Shown one piece after another: positions 35,321 to 44,771 of a DNA stretch of 64,000 nt. The notes beneath the pieces were generated by a model that saw nothing but the letters and a program-made list of their open reading frames with translations, ran no database searches and was not told the DNA's origin. Source of the stretch: Thermoanaerobacter wiegelii Rt8.B1 (GTDB lineage: Bacteria; Bacillota; Thermoanaerobacteria; Thermoanaerobacterales; Thermoanaerobacteraceae); NCBI RefSeq assembly GCF_000147695.2, contig NC_015958.1, forward strand, positions 784,501 through 848,500. Reading direction: 5' to 3'. The first letter of the stretch is position 1. The number at the start of each line of letters is the position of its first letter. The translations under genes and the position numbers were made by a program.

Positions 35321-36373
35321 ATGAAGACAATACTAGTTACAGGTGGAGCCGGATTTATAGGAAGTAATTTTATCAGGTATATGTTATCAAAATATAAAGA
35401 TTACAAAATTATAAACCTTGATAAACTTACATATGCAGGAAATCTGGAGAATTTGAAAGATGTAGAAGATAATCCTAACTATACTTTTATCAAGGGAGAT
35501 ATATGTGATAAAGAGCTTGTAGAAGAGATATTTTCACAGGATATTGATTATGTAGTCAATTTTGCAGCAGAATCTCATGTAGACAGAAGCATTATGGACC
35601 CTGAAATATTTGTAAAAACCAATGTGTTGGGTACAGTAACTTTGCTTAATGCTGCGAAAAAAGCATGGGAAGAGGGAGATAGTTTTAAAGAGGGGAAAAA
35701 GTTTTTACAGGTATCGACAGATGAAGTTTATGGTTCTTTAGGTGAGACAGGCTATTTTACAGAGACTACACCACTTGACCCTCATAGCCCATATTCATCA
35801 AGTAAAGCAGCGGCTGATTTAATAGTCAAAGCTTACTATGATACATATAAAATGCCTGTAAATATAACAAGATGTTCAAATAATTATGGTCCATATCAAT
35901 TTCCTGAAAAACTGATACCCTTAATGATAAATAATTGTTTAAATAAAAAACCTCTTCCTGTTTATGGAGATGGGCTTAATGTGAGAGACTGGCTTTATGT
36001 GGAAGACCATTGTAAAGCGATAGATTTGGTTCTTCATAAAGGAAGAATAGGAGAAATATACAATATTGGAGGTAATAATGAAAAGACAAATATAGAGATA
36101 GTGAAGTTAATTGTAGCATATATTCACGACAATGTAGATCCAACTGTAGATGAGAGCTTGATTACATATGTGGCAGATAGGAAGGGACATGATAGAAGAT
36201 ATGCTATTGATGCGACAAAAATTAAGGAAGAGTTGGGATGGTATCCTGAAACTAAATTTGAGGAGGGAATTAAAAAAACGATAGAATGGTATCTTAAAAA
36301 CAGAGAATGGCTTAAAAATGTTACATCTGGAGAGTATCAAAAATATTACGAAAGAATGTATTCCAATAGATAG
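35321..36373 (+). CDS. rmlB: dTDP-glucose 4,6-dehydratase
   Basis: Second step of dTDP-L-rhamnose synthesis. 350 aa. NAD-binding [16 protein letters not shown], active-site [10 protein letters not shown] (Thr-Asp-Glu, the RmlB signature), [20 protein letters not shown] (Tyr-x3-Lys) and [17 protein letters not shown]. Length is normal. ATG 35321 is preceded by AAAGGATG. It forms an operon with rmlA, rmlD and rmlC in the order B-A-D-C. Confidence 0.95.
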   Translation: MKTILVTGGAGFIGSNFIRYMLSKYKDYKIINLDKLTYAGNLENLKDVEDNPNYTFIKGDICDKELVEEIFSQDIDYVVNFAAESHVDRSIMDPEIFVKTNVLGTVTLLNAAKKAWEEGDSFKEGKKFLQVSTDEVYGSLGETGYFTETTPLDPHSPYSSSKAAADLIVKAYYDTYKMPVNITRCSNNYGPYQFPEKLIPLMINNCLNKKPLPVYGDGLNVRDWLYVEDHCKAIDLVLHKGRIGEIYNIGGNNEKTNIEIVKLIVAYIHDNVDPTVDESLITYVADRKGHDRRYAIDATKIKEELGWYPETKFEEGIKKTIEWYLKNREWLKNVTSGEYQKYYERMYSNR

Positions 36374-36386
36374 GGGGAAATGCAAA

Positions 36387-37304
36387 ATGAAAGGTATAAT
36401 TTTAGCGGGTGGGTCAGGCACGAGGCTTTATCCTATAACAAAAGCCATATCAAAGCAAATTTTACCTATTTATGATAAGCCAATGATATATTATCCTTTA
36501 TCTGTTCTTATGCTTGCAGGAATTAGAGAAATACTGATTATTTCCACTCCTAGAGATATAAACACCTTTGAAGAGCTTTTAGGAGATGGAAGTCAGTTAG
36601 GATTGCACTTTGAATATGCTGTACAGGAGGCACCTCGTGGTATAGCTGAAGCCTTTATCATTGGAGAAGATTTTATTGGCAAAGACAACGTTGCTCTTAT
36701 ATTGGGCGATAACATTTTTTATGGCTATGGATTTACTGAAAGACTTGAAAGAGCTGCGAGCAGAAAAGAAGGAGCTACTATATTTGGCTATTATGTGAGC
36801 AATCCAAGTGATTATGGTGTTGTAGAATTTGATGAAAACTTTAATGTTATATCAATTGAAGAAAAACCAAAACATCCCAAGTCCAATTATGCTGTACCTG
36901 GGCTTTATTTTTATGATAATGAAGTGATTGAGATAGCTAAAAGTATTAAGCCCTCTGCAAGAGGAGAACTTGAGATTACCTCGGTTAATAATGAGTATCT
37001 AAAAAGAGGAAAACTCAAAGTTGAATTATTGGGCAGAGGGATGGCATGGTTTGACACAGGTACACCGAGTGGTCTTTTAAATGCTGCTAATTTTGTTGAA
37101 GCGATTCAAACGAGACAGGGACTGTATATTGCTTGCATTGAAGAAATTGCTTATAGGAAAGGCTTTATAGATAAGGAACAGCTATTAAAACTTGCTGAAC
37201 CTTTGAAAAAAGTTGAATATGGGAAATATCTTTTGAAATTAATAAATGAAGAGGAAAATGATGCAATCAAAGAAGTAGCGGCTACAAGTGAGATCTTTTA
37301 TTAA
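36387..37304 (+). CDS. rmlA: Glucose-1-phosphate thymidylyltransferase
   Basis: First step of dTDP-L-rhamnose synthesis. 305 aa from ATG 36387, after GGGGGAAATG. Nucleotide-binding [43 protein letters not shown] (metal Asp) and [13 protein letters not shown] are complete. A decayed second copy lies at 28999. It starts 14 bp after rmlB. Confidence 0.95.
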   Translation: MKGIILAGGSGTRLYPITKAISKQILPIYDKPMIYYPLSVLMLAGIREILIISTPRDINTFEELLGDGSQLGLHFEYAVQEAPRGIAEAFIIGEDFIGKDNVALILGDNIFYGYGFTERLERAASRKEGATIFGYYVSNPSDYGVVEFDENFNVISIEEKPKHPKSNYAVPGLYFYDNEVIEIAKSIKPSARGELEITSVNNEYLKRGKLKVELLGRGMAWFDTGTPSGLLNAANFVEAIQTRQGLYIACIEEIAYRKGFIDKEQLLKLAEPLKKVEYGKYLLKLINEEENDAIKEVAATSEIFY

Positions 37305-37323
37305 AAGGAGTTGATTTGGCAGA

Positions 37324-38220
37324 ATGAGGCTACTTATTACAGGGGCTAGAGGGCAATTAGCTTTGCAACTTCGCTCAATTATAGAAAAAGGCAGAAGTGA
37401 GATTGGGGAAATAGACCCCATATATAAAGAGGCTGTAATAAAGTATACATCTCATGATGAACTGGATATTACTGATTTAACAAGTGTTTTAAGATTCGTG
37501 GATGAGTATAGACCAGATATTATAATAAATTGTGCAGCTTATACTAATGTAGATAAATGTGAAAGTGATATTGGCACTGCTTTCAAGGTAAATGCTATAG
37601 GACCAAGGAATCTGGCAATGGCAGCTCAGAGAGTTGGAGCGAAATTATTACATGTATCTACAGATTATGTTTTTAATGGTGTAGGAAATGTTCCTTTTAG
37701 GGAATATGATATTCCAGAGCCGATAAATGTATATGGAAAGACAAAGCTTCTTGGGGAACAGTATGTAAGAGAATTTTGTAATAGATATTTTATAGTAAGG
37801 ACGGCATGGCTTTATGGGAAATACGGGAGAAATTTTGTATACACTATCCTGAAAGCAGCAAAAGAAAAAGGATATTTAGAAGTGGTGAATGATCAAAAAG
37901 GGAATCCAACAAATGCGGAAGATTTAGCACATCACATTTTAAAACTGGTGCTTACTGAAGAATATGGAATATATCATTGTACGGGAAATGGCGAGTGCAG
38001 TTGGTATGATTTTGCCTGTAAAATTGTAGAATATGCGGGAATAGATTGCACTGTAGTTCCTATCACTTCTGATAAGATAGATAGACCTGCCAAAAGGCCT
38101 TTTTATTCCTCTCTGGATAATATGATGTTAAGATGTACTATTGGGGATAAAATGAGAAACTGGAAAGATGCGTTAAAAGCTTTTATTGATGATTTGAAAA
38201 ATACAGAACAGGAGGGCTGA
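37324..38220 (+). CDS. rmlD: dTDP-4-dehydrorhamnose reductase
   Basis: Last step of dTDP-L-rhamnose synthesis, NAD(P)H dependent. 298 aa. ITGARGQLALQLRSII (nucleotide binding), INCAAYTNVDKCESD, HVSTDYVFNGVGNVPF and YGKTKLLGEQYV (Tyr-x3-Lys), then RTAWLYGKYGRNFVYT. Start ATG 37324. The stop is next to rmlC, one base before its start. Confidence 0.94.
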   Translation: MRLLITGARGQLALQLRSIIEKGRSEIGEIDPIYKEAVIKYTSHDELDITDLTSVLRFVDEYRPDIIINCAAYTNVDKCESDIGTAFKVNAIGPRNLAMAAQRVGAKLLHVSTDYVFNGVGNVPFREYDIPEPINVYGKTKLLGEQYVREFCNRYFIVRTAWLYGKYGRNFVYTILKAAKEKGYLEVVNDQKGNPTNAEDLAHHILKLVLTEEYGIYHCTGNGECSWYDFACKIVEYAGIDCTVVPITSDKIDRPAKRPFYSSLDNMMLRCTIGDKMRNWKDALKAFIDDLKNTEQEG

Positions 38221-38221
38221 T

Positions 38222-38779
38222 ATGGGAAAGTTTAAGTTCATAGAAACAGAGATAGAAGGATTGTACATAATAGAGACGGGAATTTTTGAAGATAATAGAG
38301 GTTATTTTATGGAATCGTACAATTGCAGAGATTTCAAAGCAGCAGGGATTGATGCAGTGTTTGTACAGGATAATCAATCGAAATCCAAAAAAGGTGTTTT
38401 AAGGGGATTGCATTTTCAGAAGAAACATCCGCAGGGCAAACTGGTGAGAGTTTTAAAGGGAGAAGTTTTTGATGTAGCAGTTGATTTAAGAAAAAACTCC
38501 AAAACTTATGGTAAATGGGTAGGGGTTATTTTGTCTGACAAAAACAAAAGGCAGTTTTATATTCCAGAGGGGTTTGCCCATGGTTTTTTAGTTTTGTCTG
38601 ATGAAGCAGAGTTTTTTTATAAATGTACCGATTTTTATTATCCTGATGATGAGGGCGGGATAATATGGAATGACCCTGATATAAATATACAGTGGCCATT
38701 GGAGGGTATTGAAGAAATAATTTTATCTGAAAAGGATAAAAAGTGGCCAAGATTAAGAGATTTGGAGGAATGGACATAG
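38222..38779 (+). CDS. rmlC: dTDP-4-dehydrorhamnose 3,5-epimerase
   Basis: Cupin epimerase (185 aa), third step of dTDP-L-rhamnose synthesis. FEDNRGYFMESYN, QDNQSKSKKGVLRGLHFQ (catalytic His), KLVRVLKGEVFDVAVDLR with the His-Asp pair region, and FYIPEGFAHGFLVLSDEAEF. Start ATG 38222 follows GGAGGGCTG, overlapping the rmlD end. Complete. Confidence 0.94.
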   Translation: MGKFKFIETEIEGLYIIETGIFEDNRGYFMESYNCRDFKAAGIDAVFVQDNQSKSKKGVLRGLHFQKKHPQGKLVRVLKGEVFDVAVDLRKNSKTYGKWVGVILSDKNKRQFYIPEGFAHGFLVLSDEAEFFYKCTDFYYPDDEGGIIWNDPDINIQWPLEGIEEIILSEKDKKWPRLRDLEEWT

Positions 38780-38815
38780 AAGTGTATAAAAAATATTAGG
38801 TAAAGGATGATGCAA

Positions 38816-39889
38816 ATGATAACAGGTGTTATTATGGCAGGAGGAAAAGGCGAAAGGTTTTGGCCCAAAAGCAGGATAAAAATGCCTAAGCAGTTTTTGA
38901 ATCTTTACGGGGACAAAACTATGATTCAGCAAACAGTGGACAGGCTAAGGAGAATTATGCCTGTGGAAAATATTTTTGTTGTTACTAATATGGATTATGC
39001 AGGAATAATTAGTGAACAAATTCCTGATTTACCAACAGAAAATATATTAATAGAGCCTATGGCTAAAAATACTGCGGCTTGTATAGGCCTTGCAGCACTA
39101 CATACAGAAAGGCTTGATAAAGAGTCTATAATGGTTGTTGTTCCTTCTGATCATGTCATAAAAGACGAAGAAACATATATTGAAATATTAAAAACAGCGA
39201 TAGAAAAAGCAAAAGCAGGGGATAATCTTGTGACAATAGGTATAAAACCTACGCGTCCTGAAACAGGATATGGTTATATAAAATTTAGGAAGATGACGAA
39301 AGAGATAGTAAATGGGAATCCCGTACATAAGGTAGAGAAATTTGTAGAAAAACCTGGTTATGAGCTAGCAATAAAATATGTAGAGAGCGGAGATTATCTT
39401 TGGAATAGCGGCATGTTTATATGGAAGACATCCTCAATATTAAGAGCTATAGAAAAGTACATGCCTGAGTTACATAAAGCGTTGGAGAATATAAGGGAAA
39501 ATCTTGATTCAGAGGATATAGAAAGGGTATTATACGAAGAATATTCAAAGCTTGAAAGTATATCAATAGATTACGGCGTAATGGAAAAGGCCAAAAATGT
39601 ATACGTAGTGCCAGGAGATTTTGGGTGGGATGATGTGGGGAGCTGGACATCTATAGAGAGATTATACGAAAAAGATGAAAATGGGAATGTAATAAGAGGC
39701 AATGTAGTAAGTGTAGATACAAAGAAATGTATTATAACAGGTGGTGAAAAACTCATTGCAACCTTAGGTATAGAAGATGTAGTTATAGTTGATACAGAAG
39801 ATGCACTTTTAATTTGCTCAAAAGATAAGGTACAGAATGTGAAGGAGATATTGAAGGAGTTGAAAGAGAAAAAGAGTGAGTATTTGTAA
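38816..39889 (+). CDS. manC: Mannose-1-phosphate guanylyltransferase
   Basis: Makes GDP-mannose for the glycan. 357 aa. MAGGKGERFWPKSR is the nucleotidyltransferase signature, with PKQFLNLYGDKTMIQQTVDR, VVPSDHVIKDEETY, FVEKPGYELAIKYVESGDYL and VPGDFGWDDVGSWTSIERLY. The isomerase domain of bifunctional enzymes is absent. ATG 38816 is eight bases after AAAGGA; ATG 38807 overlaps that site. Copies of its 3' end recur at 46.4 kb and 55.1 kb, marking rearrangements downstream. Confidence 0.93.
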   Translation: MITGVIMAGGKGERFWPKSRIKMPKQFLNLYGDKTMIQQTVDRLRRIMPVENIFVVTNMDYAGIISEQIPDLPTENILIEPMAKNTAACIGLAALHTERLDKESIMVVVPSDHVIKDEETYIEILKTAIEKAKAGDNLVTIGIKPTRPETGYGYIKFRKMTKEIVNGNPVHKVEKFVEKPGYELAIKYVESGDYLWNSGMFIWKTSSILRAIEKYMPELHKALENIRENLDSEDIERVLYEEYSKLESISIDYGVMEKAKNVYVVPGDFGWDDVGSWTSIERLYEKDENGNVIRGNVVSVDTKKCIITGGEKLIATLGIEDVVIVDTEDALLICSKDKVQNVKEILKELKEKKSEYL

Positions 39890-39983
39890 TATTATTGTGA
39901 CTCTTCTAAGGGTAACAGTTACAGAATGAGAATTTGAAAAAAATAAATTTAAAGAGACAATAAAAAGGCAAAAAAAATTATAA

Positions 39984-40072
39984 ATACTTCCCTTTCATAA
40001 ATTTTTAGGTATGTGAATACGATATATGGGAAATAATTATCATGGAGGTTATAGACATAGGAAGGGAAGTAT
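39984..40072. repeat. 11-bp inverted repeat flanking 67 bases
   Basis: ATACTTCCCTT (39984-39994) and AAGGGAAGTAT (40062-40072) are exact complements. The unit could be a tiny mobile-element remnant or a regulatory hairpin upstream of the SecB-like operon. The right arm also lies close to a possible upstream ATG at 40079. Confidence 0.5.
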
Positions 40073-40126
40073 GATAATATGTTAATAAAGAGACAAGTAT
40101 GTTTTGTTATAAAAGAAGGTGAAAAC

Positions 40127-40726
40127 ATGTTTGATAAGGGGTTAACAGTTAATTTTATTTTTGGGTTTATTAGTGATTTTAAGGGATATGAATCTCTCGA
40201 TCATATTGGTATTGATGCAGGTAATAAAAAATATATTAGTGGAGAAAGTTTAAAATCAATGATTCGTGGATTTTATATTGAATATGGACAACAAGGTCTT
40301 GTTGATGATATTAAAGAGTTTTTTGATTGGCTACTGAATAATTTGAAAAATGATAGGCAAACAATAAAGGAAAACAATTATGAATGTTTGTATGAGGGAT
40401 ATGACAGAGTAGAAAAATTATTGAAAGATAAGTGTGATTATATAGTTAACTATGATTATTTAAATTTGCTAAATTATGATTCATTACAAAGATTAAGGAA
40501 AATACTTTTTAGTTATAAAGAGGAATACTCACTTTTCCAAAATTATCAAAAAGATATTGTTTTTTACAACGACTTGTTAACTTGGTATGAAGATATACCT
40601 GAAGATTTAATTAAGTTTATTAAAAATTTGTATACTAAGCAATTTGAGGATTATTTAAACGCTTATATAATAAAGGATGCATTGGAAATACAGCGATACA
40701 GTGATGAGTATAATTTTGCTGCGTAA
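40127..40726 (+). CDS. Protein of unknown function, first gene of the SecB-like operon
   Basis: I do not recognise this family. About 199 acidic residues from ATG 40127 (five bases after AAGGTG); an in-frame ATG 40079 is possible. It is predicted soluble and mostly helical in its second half, with many Tyr, Asp and Leu residues (FFDWLLNNLKNDR, YLNLLNYDSLQRLRKILF). No signal peptide or membrane helix. It ends 13 bp before the SecB-like gene, and the three genes are tightly spaced, so a common function is likely. By analogy to chaperone-controlled toxin-antitoxin loci it might be the antitoxin or target-binding part, but this is inference. Confidence 0.7.
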   Translation: MFDKGLTVNFIFGFISDFKGYESLDHIGIDAGNKKYISGESLKSMIRGFYIEYGQQGLVDDIKEFFDWLLNNLKNDRQTIKENNYECLYEGYDRVEKLLKDKCDYIVNYDYLNLLNYDSLQRLRKILFSYKEEYSLFQNYQKDIVFYNDLLTWYEDIPEDLIKFIKNLYTKQFEDYLNAYIIKDALEIQRYSDEYNFAA

Positions 40727-40739
40727 AAGGGGTGTTTTG

Positions 40740-41150
40740 ATGGAAGATAAATATAAAGAATTTATAAAAAATGTAGAATTACTCAGTATATATTTATCTG
40801 AGTTGAATTGTAAACGTTCCAATGACAATACTAAATTCCAAAAAGGTATAAATATAAATTTTAATTATTCTTTTGAAGTGGAGGAAATAAAAGAAAAAGG
40901 CTTTAATAGTAAAGCAATTTTTAAGATAATTGGTATCACAGAAAATGTAAATGTATTAGAAATATATGCTGAATTTAGAGTTCTATATGGGTTAAAGGCT
41001 GCGTTAGAAATTGATAAAGAATTAATAGAGAAATTCGTTAAAGTTAATTTGCCTTTGAATATTTGGCCTTATGCTCGTGAATTGATTTCTTCTATGACAA
41101 TAAGGATGGGATTGCCGCCGCTTATTTTGAATACATATAAGATAGTTTAG
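40740..41150 (+). CDS. SecB-like chaperone
   Basis: 136-residue SecB-superfamily protein. The best signature is near the C-terminus: LPLNIWPYARELISSMTIRMGLPPLIL, matching the SecB PYARE..S....GFPPL pattern, after beta-strand-like segments (FNYSFEVEEIKEKGF, VNVLEIYAEFRVLYGL). Most low-GC Gram-positives have no export SecB, and such stand-alone copies elsewhere act in toxin-antitoxin-chaperone (TAC) loci. ATG 40740 follows AAAGGGGTG. It sits between an unknown gene and a nuclease-like gene, 11 bp before the latter. Confidence 0.75.
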   Translation: MEDKYKEFIKNVELLSIYLSELNCKRSNDNTKFQKGININFNYSFEVEEIKEKGFNSKAIFKIIGITENVNVLEIYAEFRVLYGLKAALEIDKELIEKFVKVNLPLNIWPYARELISSMTIRMGLPPLILNTYKIV

Positions 41151-41161
41151 GTGAAGTTATT

Positions 41162-41851
41162 ATGGGATATAAGATCCAGAGGAGAAAGATAAATTACCAA
41201 GCTGGTCATATAATTAAAAAGCTTGGTGATTTTTTATTAAAAAATAAGGAATTTTTCGATTTATTTATAAAGATTATAATCGATGAGAAAAAGAGTTTAA
41301 TGGAAACAAATGTAAAAATTTTAGTCGATAGATTTGTAATTGCAAAGGTTATAAAAGAGGAAGAGGCTGATATTTTTTTAAAATTATACTTTGATTTTCA
41401 GCATTATGAAGAGAAAGGGAATTTGCTGGAATACATAGCTCAGAAATTAGGACCTTTTGGTTTAGAAGGGAGAAACTGTGACTATTCGTGCAGGAGTAAT
41501 TTCATTTATGATGAAAAACAGATAGGAAATGCTGATTTTGACTTGATATTTTTTAATAGAGAATCTGCGGAGTATTATAAGGATTGCATTTATATAAAGG
41601 AAGATGAGGGTGAATTTATTGAATGTAAAACGGATGTTAGGACTTTTATAAGTGAAGAATTATCTCATACAAGTCAAAAAAAGTTAAATTTTATTAAAAG
41701 TGTATATCAATCTCTTAAAGCAAATCCGAAATGTTTGTTTTTTATTGCTACGTTTAGAAAAAATGTTGCTATTTACGAAGATATTTTAAAGAAAAATAAT
41801 TATGAATTTATATCAATAATTAGTGGGAAGGAGCTATTAAACAAAGTTTAG
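41162..41851 (+). CDS. PD-(D/E)XK nuclease candidate, third gene of the SecB-like operon
   Basis: 229-residue soluble protein. A possible PD-(D/E)XK core is visible: ADFDLIFFN (Asp in a beta-strand), then about 30 residues later GEFIECKTDVR (Glu-x-Lys-like E-C-K), followed by a helix with SEELSHTSQKKLNFIKSVYQ and a strand CLFFIATFRK. The N-terminal 130 residues are helical. ATG 41162 has TAGGTGAAG before it. I do not know a named family. If real, the nuclease could be the toxin whose partner needs the SecB-like chaperone. Confidence 0.6.
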   Translation: MGYKIQRRKINYQAGHIIKKLGDFLLKNKEFFDLFIKIIIDEKKSLMETNVKILVDRFVIAKVIKEEEADIFLKLYFDFQHYEEKGNLLEYIAQKLGPFGLEGRNCDYSCRSNFIYDEKQIGNADFDLIFFNRESAEYYKDCIYIKEDEGEFIECKTDVRTFISEELSHTSQKKLNFIKSVYQSLKANPKCLFFIATFRKNVAIYEDILKKNNYEFISIISGKELLNKV

Positions 41852-41895
41852 TGAGAGAATTACTTGTGTTATTGTTCTGATATTTTTTGTAAAAA

Positions 41896-42468
41896 TAAAA
41901 TAAGTTTAAATATATCTTGATAGATGTAAATAGGTATACGAAAGAGGAGTTATTGAGGCTGGAGAATTTAGTAGCGTCTGTATTTTTATTAGAACAGAAG
42001 GCAGAATTCGAAGAAATGATGACAAGACTTAGAGAATTGTCAAACACGTTAAAGAAATTGGATGAAGATGAGATTTTGTTATTTAAAGCATGGTTTAAAA
42101 AGATATTAATGGCAAGGATGCCAGAAGAAGAGAGAAAAAATATAGAAAGAATAATAGATGAAAATGAGGAGGTGGAAGAGATGATATCAAATCTTGAGAA
42201 GACTATATTGCAAGAGATGAAAGAACGAGAAAAGATAGGTATGAAGAAAGGTATGAAAAAAGTTATGGAGAAGGGTATGGAGAAAGGTATGGAGAAGGGT
42301 ATAGGGGTGACTGTTCTTAAATTGTTAGAGAAAAAGTTTGGAAGTGTTCCTGAAGAATATGTGAAGAAAATAGAGGGAGCAGGTAAGGAAACGTTGCTTA
42401 AGATTGTCGATAAAATATTTGAAATAGATAAAATAGAAGATTTGGAGAGGTTTCTGACCAACTCATAA
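41896..42468 (+). pseudogene. rpn: Rpn C-terminal fragment, nuclease core missing
   Basis: Begins without a start within FKYILIDVNRYTKEELLRL, which matches the middle of the full Rpn at 19658, and continues to its C-terminus. The catalytic N-terminal half is gone. The linker contains GMKKGMKKVMEKGMEKGMEK, encoded by 12-base tandem repeats (about 42238-42303). The part from 42181 may still be expressed. Confidence 0.8.
42181..42468 (+). CDS. Predicted solo RpnS-like small protein
   Basis: AGGAGGTGG (42167-42175) lies five bases before ATG 42181, an excellent ribosome site inside the Rpn fragment. The 95-residue product begins MISNLEKTILQEM, the same position as the internal start in the intact rpn gene. 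If internal Rpn products are nuclease inhibitors, as in E. coli, this fragment could be a free-standing antitoxin. Confidence 0.5.
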   Translation: MISNLEKTILQEMKEREKIGMKKGMKKVMEKGMEKGMEKGIGVTVLKLLEKKFGSVPEEYVKKIEGAGKETLLKIVDKIFEIDKIEDLERFLTNS

Positions 42469-42598
42469 CAGACTATACGGTAGAAAAGAACATAAAAAAC
42501 GATGTAGAGCTTTTAAAAGAAAGACTACCTATTGTCAAACAAAATACCGATTTTAGAATTTGTTTTTATATCCCTGTATCTTTGGGGTTGTCTCTGTC

Positions 42599-42794
42599 CT
42601 ATTCAAGCAAACTAAAATTATTTCTGTACCGATTAAACTCTGGTTCGGGTATTACTGTACCGTCTTTTTTTACTTTACAAAAGTTTATTGCGTACCGCCC
42701 CGCATTTTTCCCCGTTCTATTTCTATAAGCAAGTTGAACAAGCTCTTCAGACGGAACTACCCAGTAAGTATCAATATGTTCAGAGTAGAAAATG
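42599..42794 (-). pseudogene. C-terminal fragment of an uncharacterised protein
   Basis: On the minus strand an open frame reads SEHIDTYWVVPSEELVQLAY and RNRTGKNAGRYAINFCKVKK and ends at a TAG (42599-42601). The composition is protein-like, but no start or N-terminal part is present. I cannot name the family. Confidence 0.5.
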
Positions 42795-42834
42795 AAAAAG
42801 TAGTTTGGTCGGGGATTGAGGAGAGTGTTTTTGT

Positions 42835-43497
42835 ATGGTTAAAGATTACAATGTCAAATATGAAATAAAAAAGGATTGGTGGCTAATTGGCATTATCATA
42901 TTAATATGGATTTTTACATTTGCCATTTTTGGACGTTTACCGGCTAAAATTCCAATGCATTGGAATATTTATGGTCAAGTAGATAGGTTTGGTTCAAAAA
43001 TTGAGATATTTATTTTGCCTGTCATTATTACAGTAATATACCTTATAATGCTGTTTATACCGCTTATTGACCCTAAAAGGGCTAATTACGGCAAATTTGC
43101 TGGAGCGTATAGGATAATAAGAGCGGCTGTGGTAATTATTTTCATGGCAGTATATTTTGCTTCTACGTATTCTGCATTAGGATATAAAATTGATATGAAT
43201 ATGGTAGGCAATCTTGTTATTCCTTTCATGTTGATTGGTTTTGGGAGTGTTATGGGTAAGTTTTATCATAATTATTTTGTAGGTATAAGGGTGCCTTGGA
43301 CACTGGCAGATGAGGAAGTATGGGATAAGACTCATAAGTTTGGCGGAAAAGTTTGGATTACTGCGGGTATCATTGGACTATTCGTTTTCTTTTTCAAAGG
43401 TACATGGGTGACTGTTTTCATGTTTGTGCTGCTAATTACTGCTGTTATGGTACCGATTGTATATTCTTATATAATTTTTAAAAACAAAGGAAAGTAG
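42835..43497 (+). CDS. SdpI/DUF1648 family membrane protein
   Basis: 220-residue integral membrane protein. The N-terminal DUF1648 part has LPAKIPMHWNIYGQVDRFGSK after the first helix; later helices carry the SdpI signature GFGSVMGKFYHNYFVGIRVPWTLADEEVWDKTHKFGG. In Bacillus, SdpI protects against the SdpC killing factor and signals to SdpR. No sdpC or sdpR homologue is visible nearby, so this is either an orphan immunity protein or a general membrane protein of the family. ATG 42835 follows GAGGAGAGTG. Confidence 0.87.
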   Translation: MVKDYNVKYEIKKDWWLIGIIILIWIFTFAIFGRLPAKIPMHWNIYGQVDRFGSKIEIFILPVIITVIYLIMLFIPLIDPKRANYGKFAGAYRIIRAAVVIIFMAVYFASTYSALGYKIDMNMVGNLVIPFMLIGFGSVMGKFYHNYFVGIRVPWTLADEEVWDKTHKFGGKVWITAGIIGLFVFFFKGTWVTVFMFVLLITAVMVPIVYSYIIFKNKGK

Positions 43498-43619
43498 AGG
43501 ATGGATGAGATTAACAGTAAAGTTTTTTATGATATGGTTTATAAGTGTAGTGGGACACAGGGCCTTGTCTTAAGAAGTTGAGATAAATAAAATTTTTATG
43601 TAGATAGGTGTGATAGGCT

Positions 43620-44771
43620 GTGTTAATACAATGTACAAAGAAGTTGTTGGATGTGATAGAGAGAAAACCCGTTTCATATGAAGAAGAAAATTTGTTATTT
43701 TGTTGGCATGCGAATTTGATTACCTTAAATCGAAGGAAAACGATAGTCCTTGTAAATGACAAAAACAGGTATGTGGTTGTTTTATATGGACTTAAAGCAA
43801 AGGACTTTAAAAGGCTTGATGAGGCTATTTTAAATGCTATTCGCCTGACGTTATTGGATGAATGTATTGATGAAGAAATTGTGGAAGAGTATGTAAGACA
43901 ATCGGGAGAAATTTTATATGGTAAAACAAAAAATAGTAGTTATGTAGGGAAAATGAATGCGGCTTGTAATGTGGCGTACTTATATGAAGATTTGCTTTTG
44001 GATAATACAGTTTATCAAACTTTTGTAAGCAAAGTGGCAAGCCGTTATTGGGTAGGCAAACAGGAAGAAGGATATATATCTCCAAGTAAAGAAATGTTTA
44101 AAGATTTAGAGGCTTTTGCAGGTAGACCCATTTTTAAATGCAAGGCAGTAGAGTTAAAAGTAACACTTGAGATGGAAAATCATAATATTTGGCGCAGGCT
44201 TGTTGTTCCCATAAATAGTACATTTACACAGCTTCACATGGTACTTCAGGCTGCTTTTGGCTGGCTAGATTATCATCTTCACGAATTTTTCATTTACGGG
44301 GATGAACTACAGGATGTATCGCTTATTAACCATTCTTCTTATATTAAAGCTAGGTATAAGCCAATTGTAAATTTGGTAAGCAACGAAGAAGCATTTGATT
44401 ACCCAAACGATACTGGTATAGAAATGAGATTTGAAAAGGGAATAAAGTTATCAGAATATATTCCGAAGTATAAAAGGTTATTATATGTTTACGACTTTGG
44501 AGACAATTGGAAACATTATATTGAAGTTGAGAAGGTCATAGATGATTATGATAAAAATTATGCTATTTGCATTGATGGAGAAGGGAATGCCCCGCCAGAA
44601 GATGTAGGAGGGGAATTTGGTTATGATAAATTTTTGGAGATAATTCCTGATAAAAATAATCCAGAATATGAGGGTACGCTGGTTTGGGGCGAATATCAAG
44701 GATATAAGGATTTTAATATTAGCGAAGTAAACAAAAATATTAAATTTGTGTATGATTCTTTTTTACTATGA
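43620..44771 (+). CDS. DUF6933 plus pRiA4b ORF-3-like protein
   Basis: 383 residues in two domains. The N-terminal about 160 residues (IQCTKKLLDVIERKP, LFCWHANLITLNRRKTIVLV) match the DUF6933 type. The C-terminal half, from about 175, is a plasmid pRiA4b ORF-3/TnpR-like domain: IWRRLVVPINSTFTQLHMVL, FGWLDYHLHEFFIYG, VYDFGDNWKHYIEVEK and PPEDVGGEFGYDKFLEI. Both are found on mobile DNA; the molecular role is unknown. GTG 43620 is the start, with AGGTG upstream. Confidence 0.82.
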   Translation: MLIQCTKKLLDVIERKPVSYEEENLLFCWHANLITLNRRKTIVLVNDKNRYVVVLYGLKAKDFKRLDEAILNAIRLTLLDECIDEEIVEEYVRQSGEILYGKTKNSSYVGKMNAACNVAYLYEDLLLDNTVYQTFVSKVASRYWVGKQEEGYISPSKEMFKDLEAFAGRPIFKCKAVELKVTLEMENHNIWRRLVVPINSTFTQLHMVLQAAFGWLDYHLHEFFIYGDELQDVSLINHSSYIKARYKPIVNLVSNEEAFDYPNDTGIEMRFEKGIKLSEYIPKYKRLLYVYDFGDNWKHYIEVEKVIDDYDKNYAICIDGEGNAPPEDVGGEFGYDKFLEIIPDKNNPEYEGTLVWGEYQGYKDFNISEVNKNIKFVYDSFLL

